From SLST01 sp046538735 (GTDB lineage: Bacteria; Spirochaetota; Spirochaetia; DSM-27196; SLST01), in the NCBI GenBank assembly GCA_046538735.1, contig JBKHII010000012.1:1-64000 (forward strand): 64,000 nucleotides of DNA, read 5' to 3'. A model generated the notes under the pieces. It saw only the letters and a list, made by a program, of their open reading frames with translations. It had not been told where the DNA came from and made no database searches. The position numbers and the translations under genes were made by a program. Below are positions 41,409 to 49,373 of the stretch, piece by piece; position 1 is the first letter of the stretch, and every line of letters begins with the position of its first letter.

Positions 41409-41437
41409 AGTCTACACGAGGAACGCAGCCCGCTCAA
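41409..41437 (-). promoter_or_regulatory. Rhomboid-ZIP operon promoter (TTGAGC-N17-TAGACT)
   Basis: TTGAGC (41432-41437, minus strand) and TAGACT (41409-41414) are 17 bases apart, and the -10 ends 6 bases before the ATG at 41402. Confidence 0.6.
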
Positions 41438-41443
41438 ACCACG

Positions 41444-41449
41444 TATATT
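41444..41449 (+). promoter_or_regulatory. -10 element of the RluA-family gene (TATATT)
   Basis: TATATT ends 6 bases before the ATG at 41456. No good -35 is seen at the usual distance, where the divergent rhomboid promoter lies; the two promoters overlap in this 53-base gap. Confidence 0.5.
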
Positions 41450-41455
41450 GTTCGT

Positions 41456-42151
41456 ATGGAGAACCAGGTTGAGATAGTACATGCCGACGATTCTCTCGTC
41501 GTCGTCGCCAAGGCGCCCGGAGTCCCGTCGCAGGACGACCCATCCGGCGCAGAATCCGCGCTCGCCCTCTCGGAACGGGTGCTCGGCCGAACGCTCCACC
41601 CCGTTCATCGCCTCGATCGACCGGCGAGCGGGCTTCTGCTCTTCGCCGCCGCCGCGGACGCCGCCGCGAGCCTCTCGCGGATGCTCCGCGACGGCAAAAT
41701 CGAGCGTCGCTACTGGGCGATCGTTGAGGGCTCCGTGGAACCCGAGCATGCGGAGCTCCGGCACTACCTCCACCACGACCGGAAGCGGAACAAGAGCTAC
41801 GTCACCGCAACCGGAAAACCGGCGGTCTCTCGCTATGAGATCCGCGCGAGAGCCGAGCGATACACGCTGCTCGAGGTCGAGCTCGAAACGGGCCGCCACC
41901 ACCAGGTGCGCGCCCAACTCGCCGCGATCGGCTCGCCGATCCGTGGCGACCTCAAGTACGGCGCGCGTCGGAGTCTCCCGACCGGCGGTATCGGACTGCT
42001 CGCCGTTGGGCTTGCGTTTCTCCACCCAGCCGACGGTACGGTGCGCCGCTTCGTCGCCTCGCCACCGGACGACGCACTCTGGAACGCGCTCACCGACGGT
42101 CTCCAGCCGCTCTGGTCTACTCGGCCCGAAAAGGACTCCGCGTCAGAGTAA
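41456..42151 (+). CDS. RluA-family pseudouridine synthase
   Basis: A 231-residue RNA pseudouridine synthase lacking an S4 domain, which makes it a small member of the family. The catalytic motif is VHRLDRPASGLLLFA with its Asp. Supporting motifs are VVVAKAPGVPSQ near the N terminus, RRYWAIVEG, and the RHHQVRAQLAAIGSPIRGDLKYG region (RHHQVRAQLA then GDLKYG). It modifies uridines in rRNA or tRNA; the target is unknown. The start is set by a TATATT box 6 bases upstream. Its 3' end overlaps the convergent S66 peptidase by 35 bases. Confidence 0.88.
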   Translation: MENQVEIVHADDSLVVVAKAPGVPSQDDPSGAESALALSERVLGRTLHPVHRLDRPASGLLLFAAAADAAASLSRMLRDGKIERRYWAIVEGSVEPEHAELRHYLHHDRKRNKSYVTATGKPAVSRYEIRARAERYTLLEVELETGRHHQVRAQLAAIGSPIRGDLKYGARRSLPTGGIGLLAVGLAFLHPADGTVRRFVASPPDDALWNALTDGLQPLWSTRPEKDSASE

Positions 42152-43178
42152 GTCGTTTCAGAGCGGGATCTACGCGCACGCGTCCGCCGATCGGCACGAT
42201 CAGCTTCGGATCCGTGTGCCCGATATCCACGTTTGCGATGATGGGCATGTCCGGGCGCCCGAACTCCTCACGAACGATCGAGAGGGCCACCTTGTGCAGC
42301 TTCTCGTTCTCCGCGGCGGTGTAGTCCTTCGGACGACCCAGCAGCAGCGCCGCCGCGCGCCCGAGGATGCCCGAGACCCCGTAGTTGCGCAGCATGTATC
42401 CCACCCGCTCGGGGCTCGGCTTCTCCTCCGAGGTCTCGAAGAAGAGCACGACGTCCTCGAAGAACCGCGGCGGCGGCCAGTACCGGGTCGCCTTGAGGAA
42501 CTCCACGACCTCGATGCAGCCACCCCAGAGATGCCCCTCGACCGGACGCTCGCCCTGCAGGACGGTCCAACCGTCTCCCGCGGAGTGAAGCTTCTGCACG
42601 CCGCCCGCGCCGTCGCCGCTCCATCCGGTGTAGCCGTGCGTGAACGCCGGATACGGCGCGTACTCGTACCGGTCCCACTCCCCGAAGAGAAAGCCTCGGA
42701 GGTGTTGCATGAACTCGACCGGCAAGTCCCCGGCCTGCGAGAGACCGGCCATCACCGACGGCCCGTAGAAGCTCACGAGACCGGCACGGCGGGCGAACAG
42801 GAGATAGGTCGTCGCGTCGCTTCCGCCCATGATGAAGCAGGGTCGGCGAGTGAAGATCGACGGTTTCAAGTACTCGAAGAGGCGAATCGACTCGTAGCCG
42901 CCGATCACCGCGACGATGCCGGCAATATCCGCACGTCCGAGCGCGTCGTGGAGATCCTGCGCTCGGAGCGCCGGCGAGGCGTAGAGCTCGTCAGACTTCA
43001 TCCGGGCGGTCGGGAACTCGACCGGCTCGAGACCGAGCTGCCGCAGCGTATCGAGCCCGCGCCGGTAGACACCGGGGAACGCCGGCGCCGGACCGGACGA
43101 CGGGGCAACGATCGCGATCCGATCGCCCGATCGCAGGCGCGGCACCGGACGCGCCTCCAGGGGCCAGAACTGAGGCAA
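42117..43178 (-). CDS. S66-family LD-carboxypeptidase-like protein
   Basis: The 353-residue protein belongs to the S66 family (muramoyltetrapeptide LD-carboxypeptidase or MccF-like). It begins with LRSGDRIAIVAPSSGPAP, has the GGYES elbow, the nucleophile Ser in MGGSDATTYLL, the Glu in LWGGCIEVVEFL and the His in VDIGHTDPKLIVPIGG. At this length, with the large insert between Ser and Glu, it is closer to MccF-like members than to LdcA. It should act on peptidoglycan peptides or peptide-nucleotides in the cytoplasm. Translation starts at a TTG directly after the lipoprotein stop; a GTG at 43145 is a possible alternative. Confidence 0.83.
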   Translation of the reverse strand: MPQFWPLEARPVPRLRSGDRIAIVAPSSGPAPAFPGVYRRGLDTLRQLGLEPVEFPTARMKSDELYASPALRAQDLHDALGRADIAGIVAVIGGYESIRLFEYLKPSIFTRRPCFIMGGSDATTYLLFARRAGLVSFYGPSVMAGLSQAGDLPVEFMQHLRGFLFGEWDRYEYAPYPAFTHGYTGWSGDGAGGVQKLHSAGDGWTVLQGERPVEGHLWGGCIEVVEFLKATRYWPPPRFFEDVVLFFETSEEKPSPERVGYMLRNYGVSGILGRAAALLLGRPKDYTAAENEKLHKVALSIVREEFGRPDMPIIANVDIGHTDPKLIVPIGGRVRVDPALKRLTLTRSPFRAE

Positions 43179-43859
43179 CTAGAACGAAATCTCGAGCACG
43201 GACGCGTCGTCGGACATGAGCCAGAGCGACACCGGGAACTGCACCATCCACACGTCCGGCAGCTCGATGACCGTAACCTCCGTCGTCACGCCACCGGACG
43301 CGATCCGGGCGGATCGGATACGACTCACGAGCATCTTGGAGACGAAGACGCGGTACTTCGCACCGCCGAGGAAGGCCGCGGCGAACTCTTCGCCCTGCCC
43401 GCCCTCGCCCGCCTCGGCTCCCTCACCGGCCTCGTTCCCGGGCGCAAGCGGGATCGTCATTCCGTTCCTCGTGACACGCGGAACGAACGCCGCCTCATCT
43501 CCGCGCAGGGCCGCCAGCGTGCTGCGTGGAGCGCTGTAGCTGAGCTCGAAGCCGTACTCGAACTCGTCGTTCACCCGCCGGTAGTCCGCGTCGATTCCCG
43601 GCGGCATCTCCTCGAGTACCGTGTCGCGATCGAGCTCGAACTCCTCTTCGAACATCTCGTCCGGATCCTCCGGGTCGTCCGAGAACTCGTTCGCCATCTC
43701 GAACGCGGCCTTCTGAAGCGTGAGCCGCAGATAGACGTTGATGTCCGATCCGGATCCCGAGATGTACTGAACAACGTCCACACAGCCCGCCGTGAGTCCC
43801 ACGACGAGCGCCCCGAGCGCAACCAGTCTCAGCCGGCCCGTTGTCGTTCGCTTGATCAT
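43179..43859 (-). CDS. Lipoprotein of unknown function
   Basis: A 226-residue protein with a lipoprotein signal (lipobox LTAGC, about residue 26) and a strongly acidic segment (DDPEDPDEMFEEEFELD). A glycine-glutamate linker (AGEGAEAGEGGQGEE) divides two beta-rich halves. I recognise no family. AAGGAGG lies 6 bases before the ATG. It sits between an ACT-like gene and the S66 peptidase in one operon, which suggests an envelope-linked role. Confidence 0.65.
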   Translation of the reverse strand: MIKRTTTGRLRLVALGALVVGLTAGCVDVVQYISGSGSDINVYLRLTLQKAAFEMANEFSDDPEDPDEMFEEEFELDRDTVLEEMPPGIDADYRRVNDEFEYGFELSYSAPRSTLAALRGDEAAFVPRVTRNGMTIPLAPGNEAGEGAEAGEGGQGEEFAAAFLGGAKYRVFVSKMLVSRIRSARIASGGVTTEVTVIELPDVWMVQFPVSLWLMSDDASVLEISF

Positions 43860-43895
43860 TCGTCTTCCTCCTTCGTCACCCGTCTGGTGCTCCGC

Positions 43896-44189
43896 TCAGC
43901 CGCTTTCACGACCGCGGTCGCGAAGGATGCATTCGGCGCGCGCGTTGTCGCTGAAGCGGACGACGACGATCCTCCCGGCTGCGTCCGAGACGGCGTTCAG
44001 GTGGAGGACGTTGACGTACTCGCAGAGAAGGCGCTCCAGAAGCTCGGAGAGACTGCCGGTCTGCTGAGGCGTGCGCAGCACGAGCACCTCTTCGCTGCGT
44101 GCGGGAATGTCGAGCGCCGGCACCGCGATCACGGTGAAGAGCCGACCAGGTTCGTTCTCCAGGTCCACGACGAGCAACTGTACCGTCAC
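43896..44189 (-). CDS. Small ACT-like domain protein
   Basis: A 97-residue protein with the shape of a single ACT domain: a first strand and PG turn in LLVVDLENEPGRLFTVIAV, then helix SLSELLERLLCEY, a central strand VLHLNAVSDAAGRIVVVRF and a closing DNARAECILRDRG. ACT domains bind amino acids or other small ligands as regulatory modules. The start is a GTG with a TGCACA-N17-TAGCCT promoter 6 bases before it. It is divergent from the LacI-type regulator across 46 bases, so the regulator may control it. Confidence 0.6.
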   Translation of the reverse strand: MTVQLLVVDLENEPGRLFTVIAVPALDIPARSEEVLVLRTPQQTGSLSELLERLLCEYVNVLHLNAVSDAAGRIVVVRFSDNARAECILRDRGRESG

Positions 44190-44195
44190 GGGTTC

Positions 44196-44224
44196 AGGCT
44201 ATCAAGAAGCGCCGGGGCTGTGCA
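44196..44224 (-). promoter_or_regulatory. Promoter of the ACT-lipoprotein-S66 operon (TGCACA-N17-TAGCCT)
   Basis: TGCACA (44219-44224, minus strand) and TAGCCT (44196-44201) are 17 bases apart; the -10 ends 6 bases before the GTG at 44189. It overlaps the divergent LacI-type gene's -10. Confidence 0.5.
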
Positions 44225-44229
44225 ATAAT
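44224..44229 (+). promoter_or_regulatory. -10 element of the LacI-family gene (AATAAT)
   Basis: AATAAT ends 6 bases before the GTG at 44236. The -35 region is poor. It shares one base with the -35 of the divergent operon, so binding of polymerase at one would hinder the other. Confidence 0.45.
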
Positions 44230-44235
44230 GGCCGC

Positions 44236-45264
44236 GTGTCAACGTACAAGGAGATCGCGGATCGCTCGGGCGTCTCGATCGGCACCGTGTATCGCGTACT
44301 GCACGAGCGGGGACGCTACTCGCGCCGTACGGCCGAGCGAGTACGCAGCGTCGCCGAAGAGCTCGGATACACCCGGAACATCTACGCGAGCAACCTTTCG
44401 CGGTCGCGCACCTATCGCATCGCGCTCGTGATCCCGGAGCCTTCCCACGACAACAGCTACTGGGCCCAACCCCACGAAGGAGTCGTGGCCGCGATACACG
44501 CGCTCAGGCACTACCGCATCGACCACATGGACGTCTTCTACGACGAGCACGATCCCGACTCGCTCCTGCGGCGCCTTTCGGAGCTCGCCGATATGGAAGC
44601 GGACGCGGCAATCATCGCCCCAACGGTCGCCGCCGATCGCGCCGACCTGCTCGCTGCAGCCGGCATCTCGATTCCCCACGTACTCATCGATACCGAGGTT
44701 CCCTCGCCTGCTCGTCTCGGCTTCGTGGGCCAGGACAGCTACGCGAGCGGACGCTCGGCGGGTCATCTCCTTCGCCTGCTCGCGCCGGGCGCGCGTCGCC
44801 TGCTCGCGATTCGCAGCGTTCCCGCCTCGCAGCACATCGAGCAGCGCATCGCCGGCATGCGCGACTACCTCGCCGAACACGGGAGCCTCGTCCCCGACCG
44901 CATTGACGTGGACTTCGCAGACCCCGAAGCCGCGCGGGCCCGGATCGGTGCCGCGCTCGTCGCGGACGGCCGCCCGGACGCGTGCTTCGTCTCGAACTCG
45001 AACGCTTCGCTGTGCGCGGACATCTTCGATGAGATCGGGCGGGAACCGATTCCCCCGATCGTGGGGTACGACCTCGTCCCGGCGAACGTACAGGCGCTTC
45101 GCTCGGGCAGGCTCTCCGTCCTGCTCTCGCAGCGACCCACCGAACAGGGACGCCTCGCCGTGGATATCGTCTATCGAAGCGTGATTCTCGGAGGTCCGCC
45201 CGTGGGCGACGTACGCGTTCCGATCGACATCGTGACTCCGGAGAACCTGGATGGTTACCTGTGA
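44236..45264 (+). CDS. LacI-family transcriptional regulator
   Basis: A 342-residue regulator. The N-terminal LacI helix-turn-helix is STYKEIADRSGVSIGTVYRVL with the hinge helix ending LGYTRNIYASNLSRSRT. The remaining part is a periplasmic-binding-protein-like effector domain (TYRIALVIPEPSHDNSYW, FVGQDSYASGRSAGHLLRLL, PDACFVSNSNASLC, PPIVGYDLVPANV). It should bind a sugar or related ligand. The GTG start is preferred as it gives the standard N terminus and lies 6 bases after a -10. No sugar-use genes are adjacent; the ACT operon divergent to it is the nearest candidate target. Confidence 0.88.
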   Translation: MSTYKEIADRSGVSIGTVYRVLHERGRYSRRTAERVRSVAEELGYTRNIYASNLSRSRTYRIALVIPEPSHDNSYWAQPHEGVVAAIHALRHYRIDHMDVFYDEHDPDSLLRRLSELADMEADAAIIAPTVAADRADLLAAAGISIPHVLIDTEVPSPARLGFVGQDSYASGRSAGHLLRLLAPGARRLLAIRSVPASQHIEQRIAGMRDYLAEHGSLVPDRIDVDFADPEAARARIGAALVADGRPDACFVSNSNASLCADIFDEIGREPIPPIVGYDLVPANVQALRSGRLSVLLSQRPTEQGRLAVDIVYRSVILGGPPVGDVRVPIDIVTPENLDGYL

Positions 45265-45287
45265 GCGCCGCCCGGGAATAGCTTCGC

Positions 45288-45818
45288 TCAGGGACCGCGC
45301 GTGACGAGGCGGTAGTACCGCTTCCCGTCCGAGACCTTCTCCAACGAGCCGGCATTCGCCTCGACCATCCGCCAGGACGCCGCGTTGTCCTCGTTCACTG
45401 TGATGAGCACCCAGGAGATACCGATTTCGCGCGCGCGGACGAGCGCCTCAGCGAGCATCCGTGTCCCGTAGCCCTTGCCTCGCTCGGATGGACGAATCGA
45501 GTACCCGATGTGTCCGCCGGAGACGCGCAACGCGTCGGTCAGGTGGTGCCGGATTTTGCATATCCCAACGGGCCGGCCGTCCACAAACGCCCAGAACGTG
45601 GTCTGCGGGACCAGCCCGCGACGCAATCCACGACCGCGGCTGTTGTCCACGAGCCGACGCAGGAACTCGTCGAACCGGCTGAGCGGCGTCTCGTACCCTT
45701 CGTTGTGGAACCCGTTCTCCCCGGGGCCGATCTCCTGGATCATCGACCAGATCTCAACCCCGTCCTGGAGCGTTGCCGGGCGCAGTACCACGTCCATGCG
45801 TCCCGTCTCTTCGCCCAT
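45288..45818 (-). CDS. GNAT-family acetyltransferase
   Basis: A 176-residue N-acetyltransferase. The acetyl-CoA-binding loop is IRPSERGKGYGTRML (motif A, RxxGxG/A) and the following helix and strand are VRAREIGISWVLITVNEDNAASWRMVE. The front half has LRPATLQDGVEIWSMIQE. Substrate is unknown. It may begin at the ATG at 45818 or at the internal Met seven codons later, closer to the usual family start. It is 8 bases after the glucosaminidase gene and also has its own -10 box (TAGAAT) 5 bases upstream. Confidence 0.8.
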   Translation of the reverse strand: MGEETGRMDVVLRPATLQDGVEIWSMIQEIGPGENGFHNEGYETPLSRFDEFLRRLVDNSRGRGLRRGLVPQTTFWAFVDGRPVGICKIRHHLTDALRVSGGHIGYSIRPSERGKGYGTRMLAEALVRAREIGISWVLITVNEDNAASWRMVEANAGSLEKVSDGKRYYRLVTRGP

Positions 45819-45823
45819 ACCTT

Positions 45824-45853
45824 ATTCTAACGGCGTTCGCTCCGGTCGGCCAA
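45824..45853 (-). promoter_or_regulatory. Possible internal promoter of the GNAT gene (TTGGCC-N18-TAGAAT)
   Basis: TAGAAT (45824-45829, minus strand) ends 5 bases before the ATG at 45818, and TTGGCC (45848-45853) lies 18 bases upstream. It overlaps the end of the preceding gene, which is in the same operon. Confidence 0.4.
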
Positions 45854-46414
45854 CAAGACGGCCGCGTGCGCGAGGAGCTTCTCGGCGTAGTACGGATCCG
45901 TCGCCCAGCGTCCGGTCAGTTCCCGAACCGTGGGAGCCGAACCGCGCGCAACGAGACCGAAGCGTGGATCGGCGAGCGGCGTCGCAAGCGGCTCGGCGTC
46001 CGCGTACGCCTTGATGTGCTGTACGTGCGCCGCCACCCCGGTTCGCATATTAGGAAACGTCAACCCGGGGTTTCCGGAGGACGTGGCGCCGAGGCCCGCG
46101 TAGTTGTACTGCACCGCGCGCACGCTCCCGGTGAAGCGCAGGTAGTCGGTTTCGTGCACCATCTGCGCGAGCGCAACGGCCAGACTCACGTCCTCAGCGG
46201 CACAGAACTCGCGATAGTGTCCATACAGCGTGCGCAGGTAAATGCTGTCCGCTTCCGGATTCCCGTTGGACACATGGCGAGCGAACCGTTCGAACGAGAC
46301 GTCGTGCGTCTCGGCGAGTCGCAGGTCGTCGATCGCCGCGCCGCGGGCGTCCGCGAACGCGAGCCATCCGGTCGCGAGCACGATGCAGGCAAGCACGGGT
46401 CGATTCACGCGCAC
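45827..46414 (-). CDS. Glucosaminidase-domain (GH73-like) exported protein
   Basis: The 195-residue protein has a signal peptide (cleavage near ADARGA) and a mannosyl-glycoprotein endo-N-acetylglucosaminidase-type domain: VSLAVALAQMVHETDYLRF with the catalytic Glu in HET, YNYAGLGATSSGNPGLTFPNMRTGVAAHVQHIKAYA, and the late GRWATDPYYAEKLLAHA. It should cut the glycan chain of peptidoglycan in the periplasm. Start is GTG at 46414 or 46408. It overlaps the J-domain gene by 10 bases and is in the PilZ-led operon. Confidence 0.82.
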   Translation of the reverse strand: MRVNRPVLACIVLATGWLAFADARGAAIDDLRLAETHDVSFERFARHVSNGNPEADSIYLRTLYGHYREFCAAEDVSLAVALAQMVHETDYLRFTGSVRAVQYNYAGLGATSSGNPGLTFPNMRTGVAAHVQHIKAYADAEPLATPLADPRFGLVARGSAPTVRELTGRWATDPYYAEKLLAHAAVLLADRSERR

Positions 46415-46839
46415 CCTGCACCTCCGCCGCGAGACGACCGTCGATATCGCTCCAGCAGCTCTCTCATGGAATCCTCGTCTCCGCCGAGATCCGGGTGCAG
46501 CTCGAGCGCGAGCCGCCTGAACGCGCGACGATACTCCTCCGGCGACGCACCGGCTCCGATCCCCAGGTACGATGCGAGCTCCCGGTCCGCCGCGACCGTC
46601 CGGGCTTCCTCGCCGGCCGTTTCGGCCCAGAGCGCCAGCAGGTAGTCTCGAAAGGCTCGCTCACGGGATCCCCGATCGAAGGCGACGAGCATCATGAGCG
46701 GATACTTGACGCGCCTCCCCGGTTCGAGCGAGAAGAATCGCTCCCATACCTCGGCCGCCGAGCCGGCAGGGCCGCCGTGGAACCTGCGCTCGAGTCTCCG
46801 GAGATCGCGTAGCTTTCTCACCACATCGGCGCGGTTCAA
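46405..46839 (-). CDS. Small protein with C-terminal J domain
   Basis: A 144-residue protein. The first 90 residues are helical and basic (ADVVRKLRDLRRLERRFHGG, then WERFFSLEPGRRVKYPLMMLV). The end is a J domain: LGIGAGASPEEYRRAFRRLALELHPDLGGDEDSM, with the diagnostic HPD. It would stimulate a DnaK-type chaperone and might deliver a specific client. A long upstream frame exists, but the TTG at 46839 overlaps the preceding stop as TTGA and gives a sensible length. The J domain at the C terminus, without the Gly/Phe region, makes it a non-canonical co-chaperone. Confidence 0.65.
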   Translation of the reverse strand: MNRADVVRKLRDLRRLERRFHGGPAGSAAEVWERFFSLEPGRRVKYPLMMLVAFDRGSRERAFRDYLLALWAETAGEEARTVAADRELASYLGIGAGASPEEYRRAFRRLALELHPDLGGDEDSMRELLERYRRSSRGGGAGCA

Positions 46840-47255
46840 GTCGACGCGAGCTCCGAGTCGAGACGGCGCGCCACGAAGCGTACGCATCGGGCACAGACGT
46901 CCTTTGCGTCCGGAGGAGCCGCAGCGACCGCGGCGGGGTCGTTTTTGTCGTAGCCGAGCACATCGATGCAGCGCGCGCTTCCGAACTCCGCTTTGAAGCG
47001 CTCCACCAGGTCCGCCACCCTCGAAGAGGCATCTCCGTAGCCGGCGGACGCGCGCGCGAACGACAAGACGATCGATCCCCCGTTGAGCGCACCGCACGTC
47101 TCCTGTCGTCCGCCGATCCCTCCGCCGAGGCCGGCACCGATGTGCGACGCGGTATCGCGATCCAGCCCAACGGCGGGCAAAAACGCCTCGAGAATCGACT
47201 GCGCGCAGTTGCAGCCGGACGCGAAGTACGATACGGCTCGCTCGGTCAGGTTCAT
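46836..47255 (-). CDS. C_GCAxxG_C_C family protein
   Basis: A 139-residue member of the C_GCAxxG_C_C family: GCNCAQSILEAF, then GAGLGGGIGGRQETCGALNGG, and a late Cys pair CARC. These cysteines are thought to bind a metal or take part in redox chemistry, but the role is not established. The spacing is complete. Start ATG at 47255, 12 bases after the M18 stop. It is coupled by TTGA to the J-domain gene. Confidence 0.82.
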   Translation of the reverse strand: MNLTERAVSYFASGCNCAQSILEAFLPAVGLDRDTASHIGAGLGGGIGGRQETCGALNGGSIVLSFARASAGYGDASSRVADLVERFKAEFGSARCIDVLGYDKNDPAAVAAAPPDAKDVCARCVRFVARRLDSELAST

Positions 47256-47267
47256 CGTCTATCCTCC

Positions 47268-48566
47268 CTATCGCGACGTTTCGGCTTCCAGGTACGCCCG
47301 AAGCGCTGCGATCATCATTGACACATCGCCGGAACCGCCGGTTTCACGGATGCTGTGCATCGCGAGCAGCGGCAGTCCTACGTCCACCGTCTGCATTCCG
47401 GTGCGGGCCCATGTGATTGGACCCACGGTCGAGCCGCCCCGCATGTCCGAGCGATTCGCGAGGCGCTGCATCGCAACACCTGCCCGCTCGCACGCGCGGA
47501 AGAAGGCTGCGCCGGACACCGCAGTCGTCGCGTAGCGATACATGGCGTTCACCTTCAGAACCGGTCCGCCACCGAGCACCGGAGCGTAGTCGGGGTCGTA
47601 CTTGTCCGCGTACGCCGGATGGAGCGCGTGCGCCGCGTCGTTGCTCACCACGACCGAGCGCTCCATTGCGACCGCCACGTCCTCTTCATCACCATCGGCA
47701 GCCATGACGAGTCTTCGAAGCACCGATTCGACCGTCGCCGCCTCCGCCCCCTCGCCTGTCCGGCTTCCGATCTCCTCGTGGTTGTAGAGCAAGAGCACCC
47801 GCGGCGCATCTCCGCCGGCCACGAGGAAGGCTTCCAGACACGTGAAACAGCCGGCGAGGTTGTCGATCCGGCTCGACGAGTAGAGCGACCGGTCCGAGCC
47901 GAGGAGCTCGCCCGGCGAGGGATCGTAGAGCCATGCCTCGATCTCGGCGATCTCCGACGCGTGCATTCCGGCACTCGTCGCAACCAGGCGACGGAAGTCC
48001 TCGGTCGCGCTCGCGTCCGGGGCGCCGGGTTCAGCTGCGAGAAAGCCGACCATGTGGTCCTGGGCGTTGTACGAGAACCCTTCGTTCACCTTCCGATTCA
48101 GATGGATCGCCAGATTCGGAATGACCGCCCGCGAGTCGAGCGAGAAGAGCCGGACCGTTCCGTCCGCCGCGACGACACGTCCGGCGATACCCAGATCGCG
48201 GTCGAGCCATGTGGAGAGAATCGGGCCTCCGTATAACTCGGTCGGCAGGGCGAGGTACCCCTTGCGCCACGCGAGCGCGTGTTCCTTCACCCGCAAGGCA
48301 GGGCTGTCCGTATGCGCCGCCAGTATTCGGACCCCGGCGCGGACATCTGCGCCACGGAGATCGACCGCGAGCACCGCACCGTCTCCCACGCGAACGAGAC
48401 CGCGCCGTAGTTCGGATCGGTTCCAACGGGAACCTCGGGGCCACTCCTGGAAACCCTCCGCGCGGAGTCGCCGAACGACCTCCGTAGCCGCATGGTACGG
48501 TGTGGGCGATGCTCCAATAAACCCGAGCAGCCGTTGTACGGCGTCGTGATCGAACGAGGACGCCAT
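47268..48566 (-). CDS. M18-family aminopeptidase
   Basis: The 432-residue protein is an M18 aspartyl-aminopeptidase-type zinc enzyme. The first metal site is AAHTDSPALRVK, further ligands are in VLLLYNHEEIGSRTGEGA (Glu-Glu) and near VVVSNDAAHALHPAYADK. The C-terminal MRGGSTVGPITWARTG and PLLAMHSIRETGG supply substrate-site and last metal residues. Length is normal for a homododecameric member. It removes acidic or other N-terminal residues from peptides in the cytoplasm. A GGAAGGG site lies upstream. Confidence 0.9.
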   Translation of the reverse strand: MASSFDHDAVQRLLGFIGASPTPYHAATEVVRRLRAEGFQEWPRGSRWNRSELRRGLVRVGDGAVLAVDLRGADVRAGVRILAAHTDSPALRVKEHALAWRKGYLALPTELYGGPILSTWLDRDLGIAGRVVAADGTVRLFSLDSRAVIPNLAIHLNRKVNEGFSYNAQDHMVGFLAAEPGAPDASATEDFRRLVATSAGMHASEIAEIEAWLYDPSPGELLGSDRSLYSSSRIDNLAGCFTCLEAFLVAGGDAPRVLLLYNHEEIGSRTGEGAEAATVESVLRRLVMAADGDEEDVAVAMERSVVVSNDAAHALHPAYADKYDPDYAPVLGGGPVLKVNAMYRYATTAVSGAAFFRACERAGVAMQRLANRSDMRGGSTVGPITWARTGMQTVDVGLPLLAMHSIRETGGSGDVSMMIAALRAYLEAETSR

Positions 48567-48569
48567 CTG

Positions 48570-49331
48570 CTACCCTTCCATGAGCTTATCGATGTATTCC
48601 TGAAGCGACTTGTGGACGTACTCGCGGATCTGCCGTCGGGCCTTCGCATGAGGGTGATGCCGGAAGAGGATCACGTAGATCGACTTGTCGTCCTCGCGGC
48701 GACCGAGTACGACGCCGTCGACTCGCACCAGGGTGGCGCGGAGCCTCAGCTGGATATCCGGAAGCGAAGACTTCGGCGCCAGATCCACGGGCTTGTCGAA
48801 CCGAATCGCCATGCCGACCGAGCTCACGTCCAGGATTCGACCCTCATGGCGTTGACCGGAAACGTCCACGTTGAAACCGGTTCGCGTATCGTTCGCGCAC
48901 CGCGCACGGACGTACTTCCGCCTTCCCCGGGCCTCGTTCGCTTCGAGCGCCTGCAGAATAATGCGGGTACTCTCCTGGACGCCGAGCTTCACCTTCACGA
49001 AGCCGCACTGCACCCCGATCTCCATGAGGTACCTCTCGATGAGCTTGGCCTCCGGGTTGTAGCTCAGGATGCCCACTCGGATATTCGCGAAGGTCTTCTC
49101 CGATACGAGGCGCCGAACGTACTGCTCCCACGTCTGGCCCGCGAGGTCCGCGTCGATATTCACAAAGACGATGGAGTCGGGAAACTTCTGGAAGACTCGC
49201 AGCGCGCGTACCGGATCCTTCAGAACGTAGAGCTCGTATTCTGCGGCAAGGATCGCGTGGATCAGCTCCTCCCCCACTACGCTCGGCGGGTTGAGGAGAA
49301 AGACTTTCTTGCCGGCTGCATCAACCGCCAT
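48570..49331 (-). CDS. PilZ-domain (c-di-GMP) protein with degenerate receiver-like N terminus
   Basis: A 253-residue protein. The C-terminal half is a PilZ domain with RRKYVR (RxxxR) and DVSSVGM (DxSxxG), the two c-di-GMP-binding motifs. The N-terminal 125 residues follow a receiver-like order (KKVFLLNPPSVV, SIVFVNIDAD, VGILSYNPEAK) but lack the acidic pair, so phosphorylation is unlikely. The C terminus is a basic helix. It heads a six-gene operon and could tie c-di-GMP to motility or envelope behaviour. Confidence 0.8.
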   Translation of the reverse strand: MAVDAAGKKVFLLNPPSVVGEELIHAILAAEYELYVLKDPVRALRVFQKFPDSIVFVNIDADLAGQTWEQYVRRLVSEKTFANIRVGILSYNPEAKLIERYLMEIGVQCGFVKVKLGVQESTRIILQALEANEARGRRKYVRARCANDTRTGFNVDVSGQRHEGRILDVSSVGMAIRFDKPVDLAPKSSLPDIQLRLRATLVRVDGVVLGRREDDKSIYVILFRHHPHAKARRQIREYVHKSLQEYIDKLMEG

Positions 49332-49373
49332 AGATCATGACCATATCACTGCCGCGCCCGGATAGACAGACCC

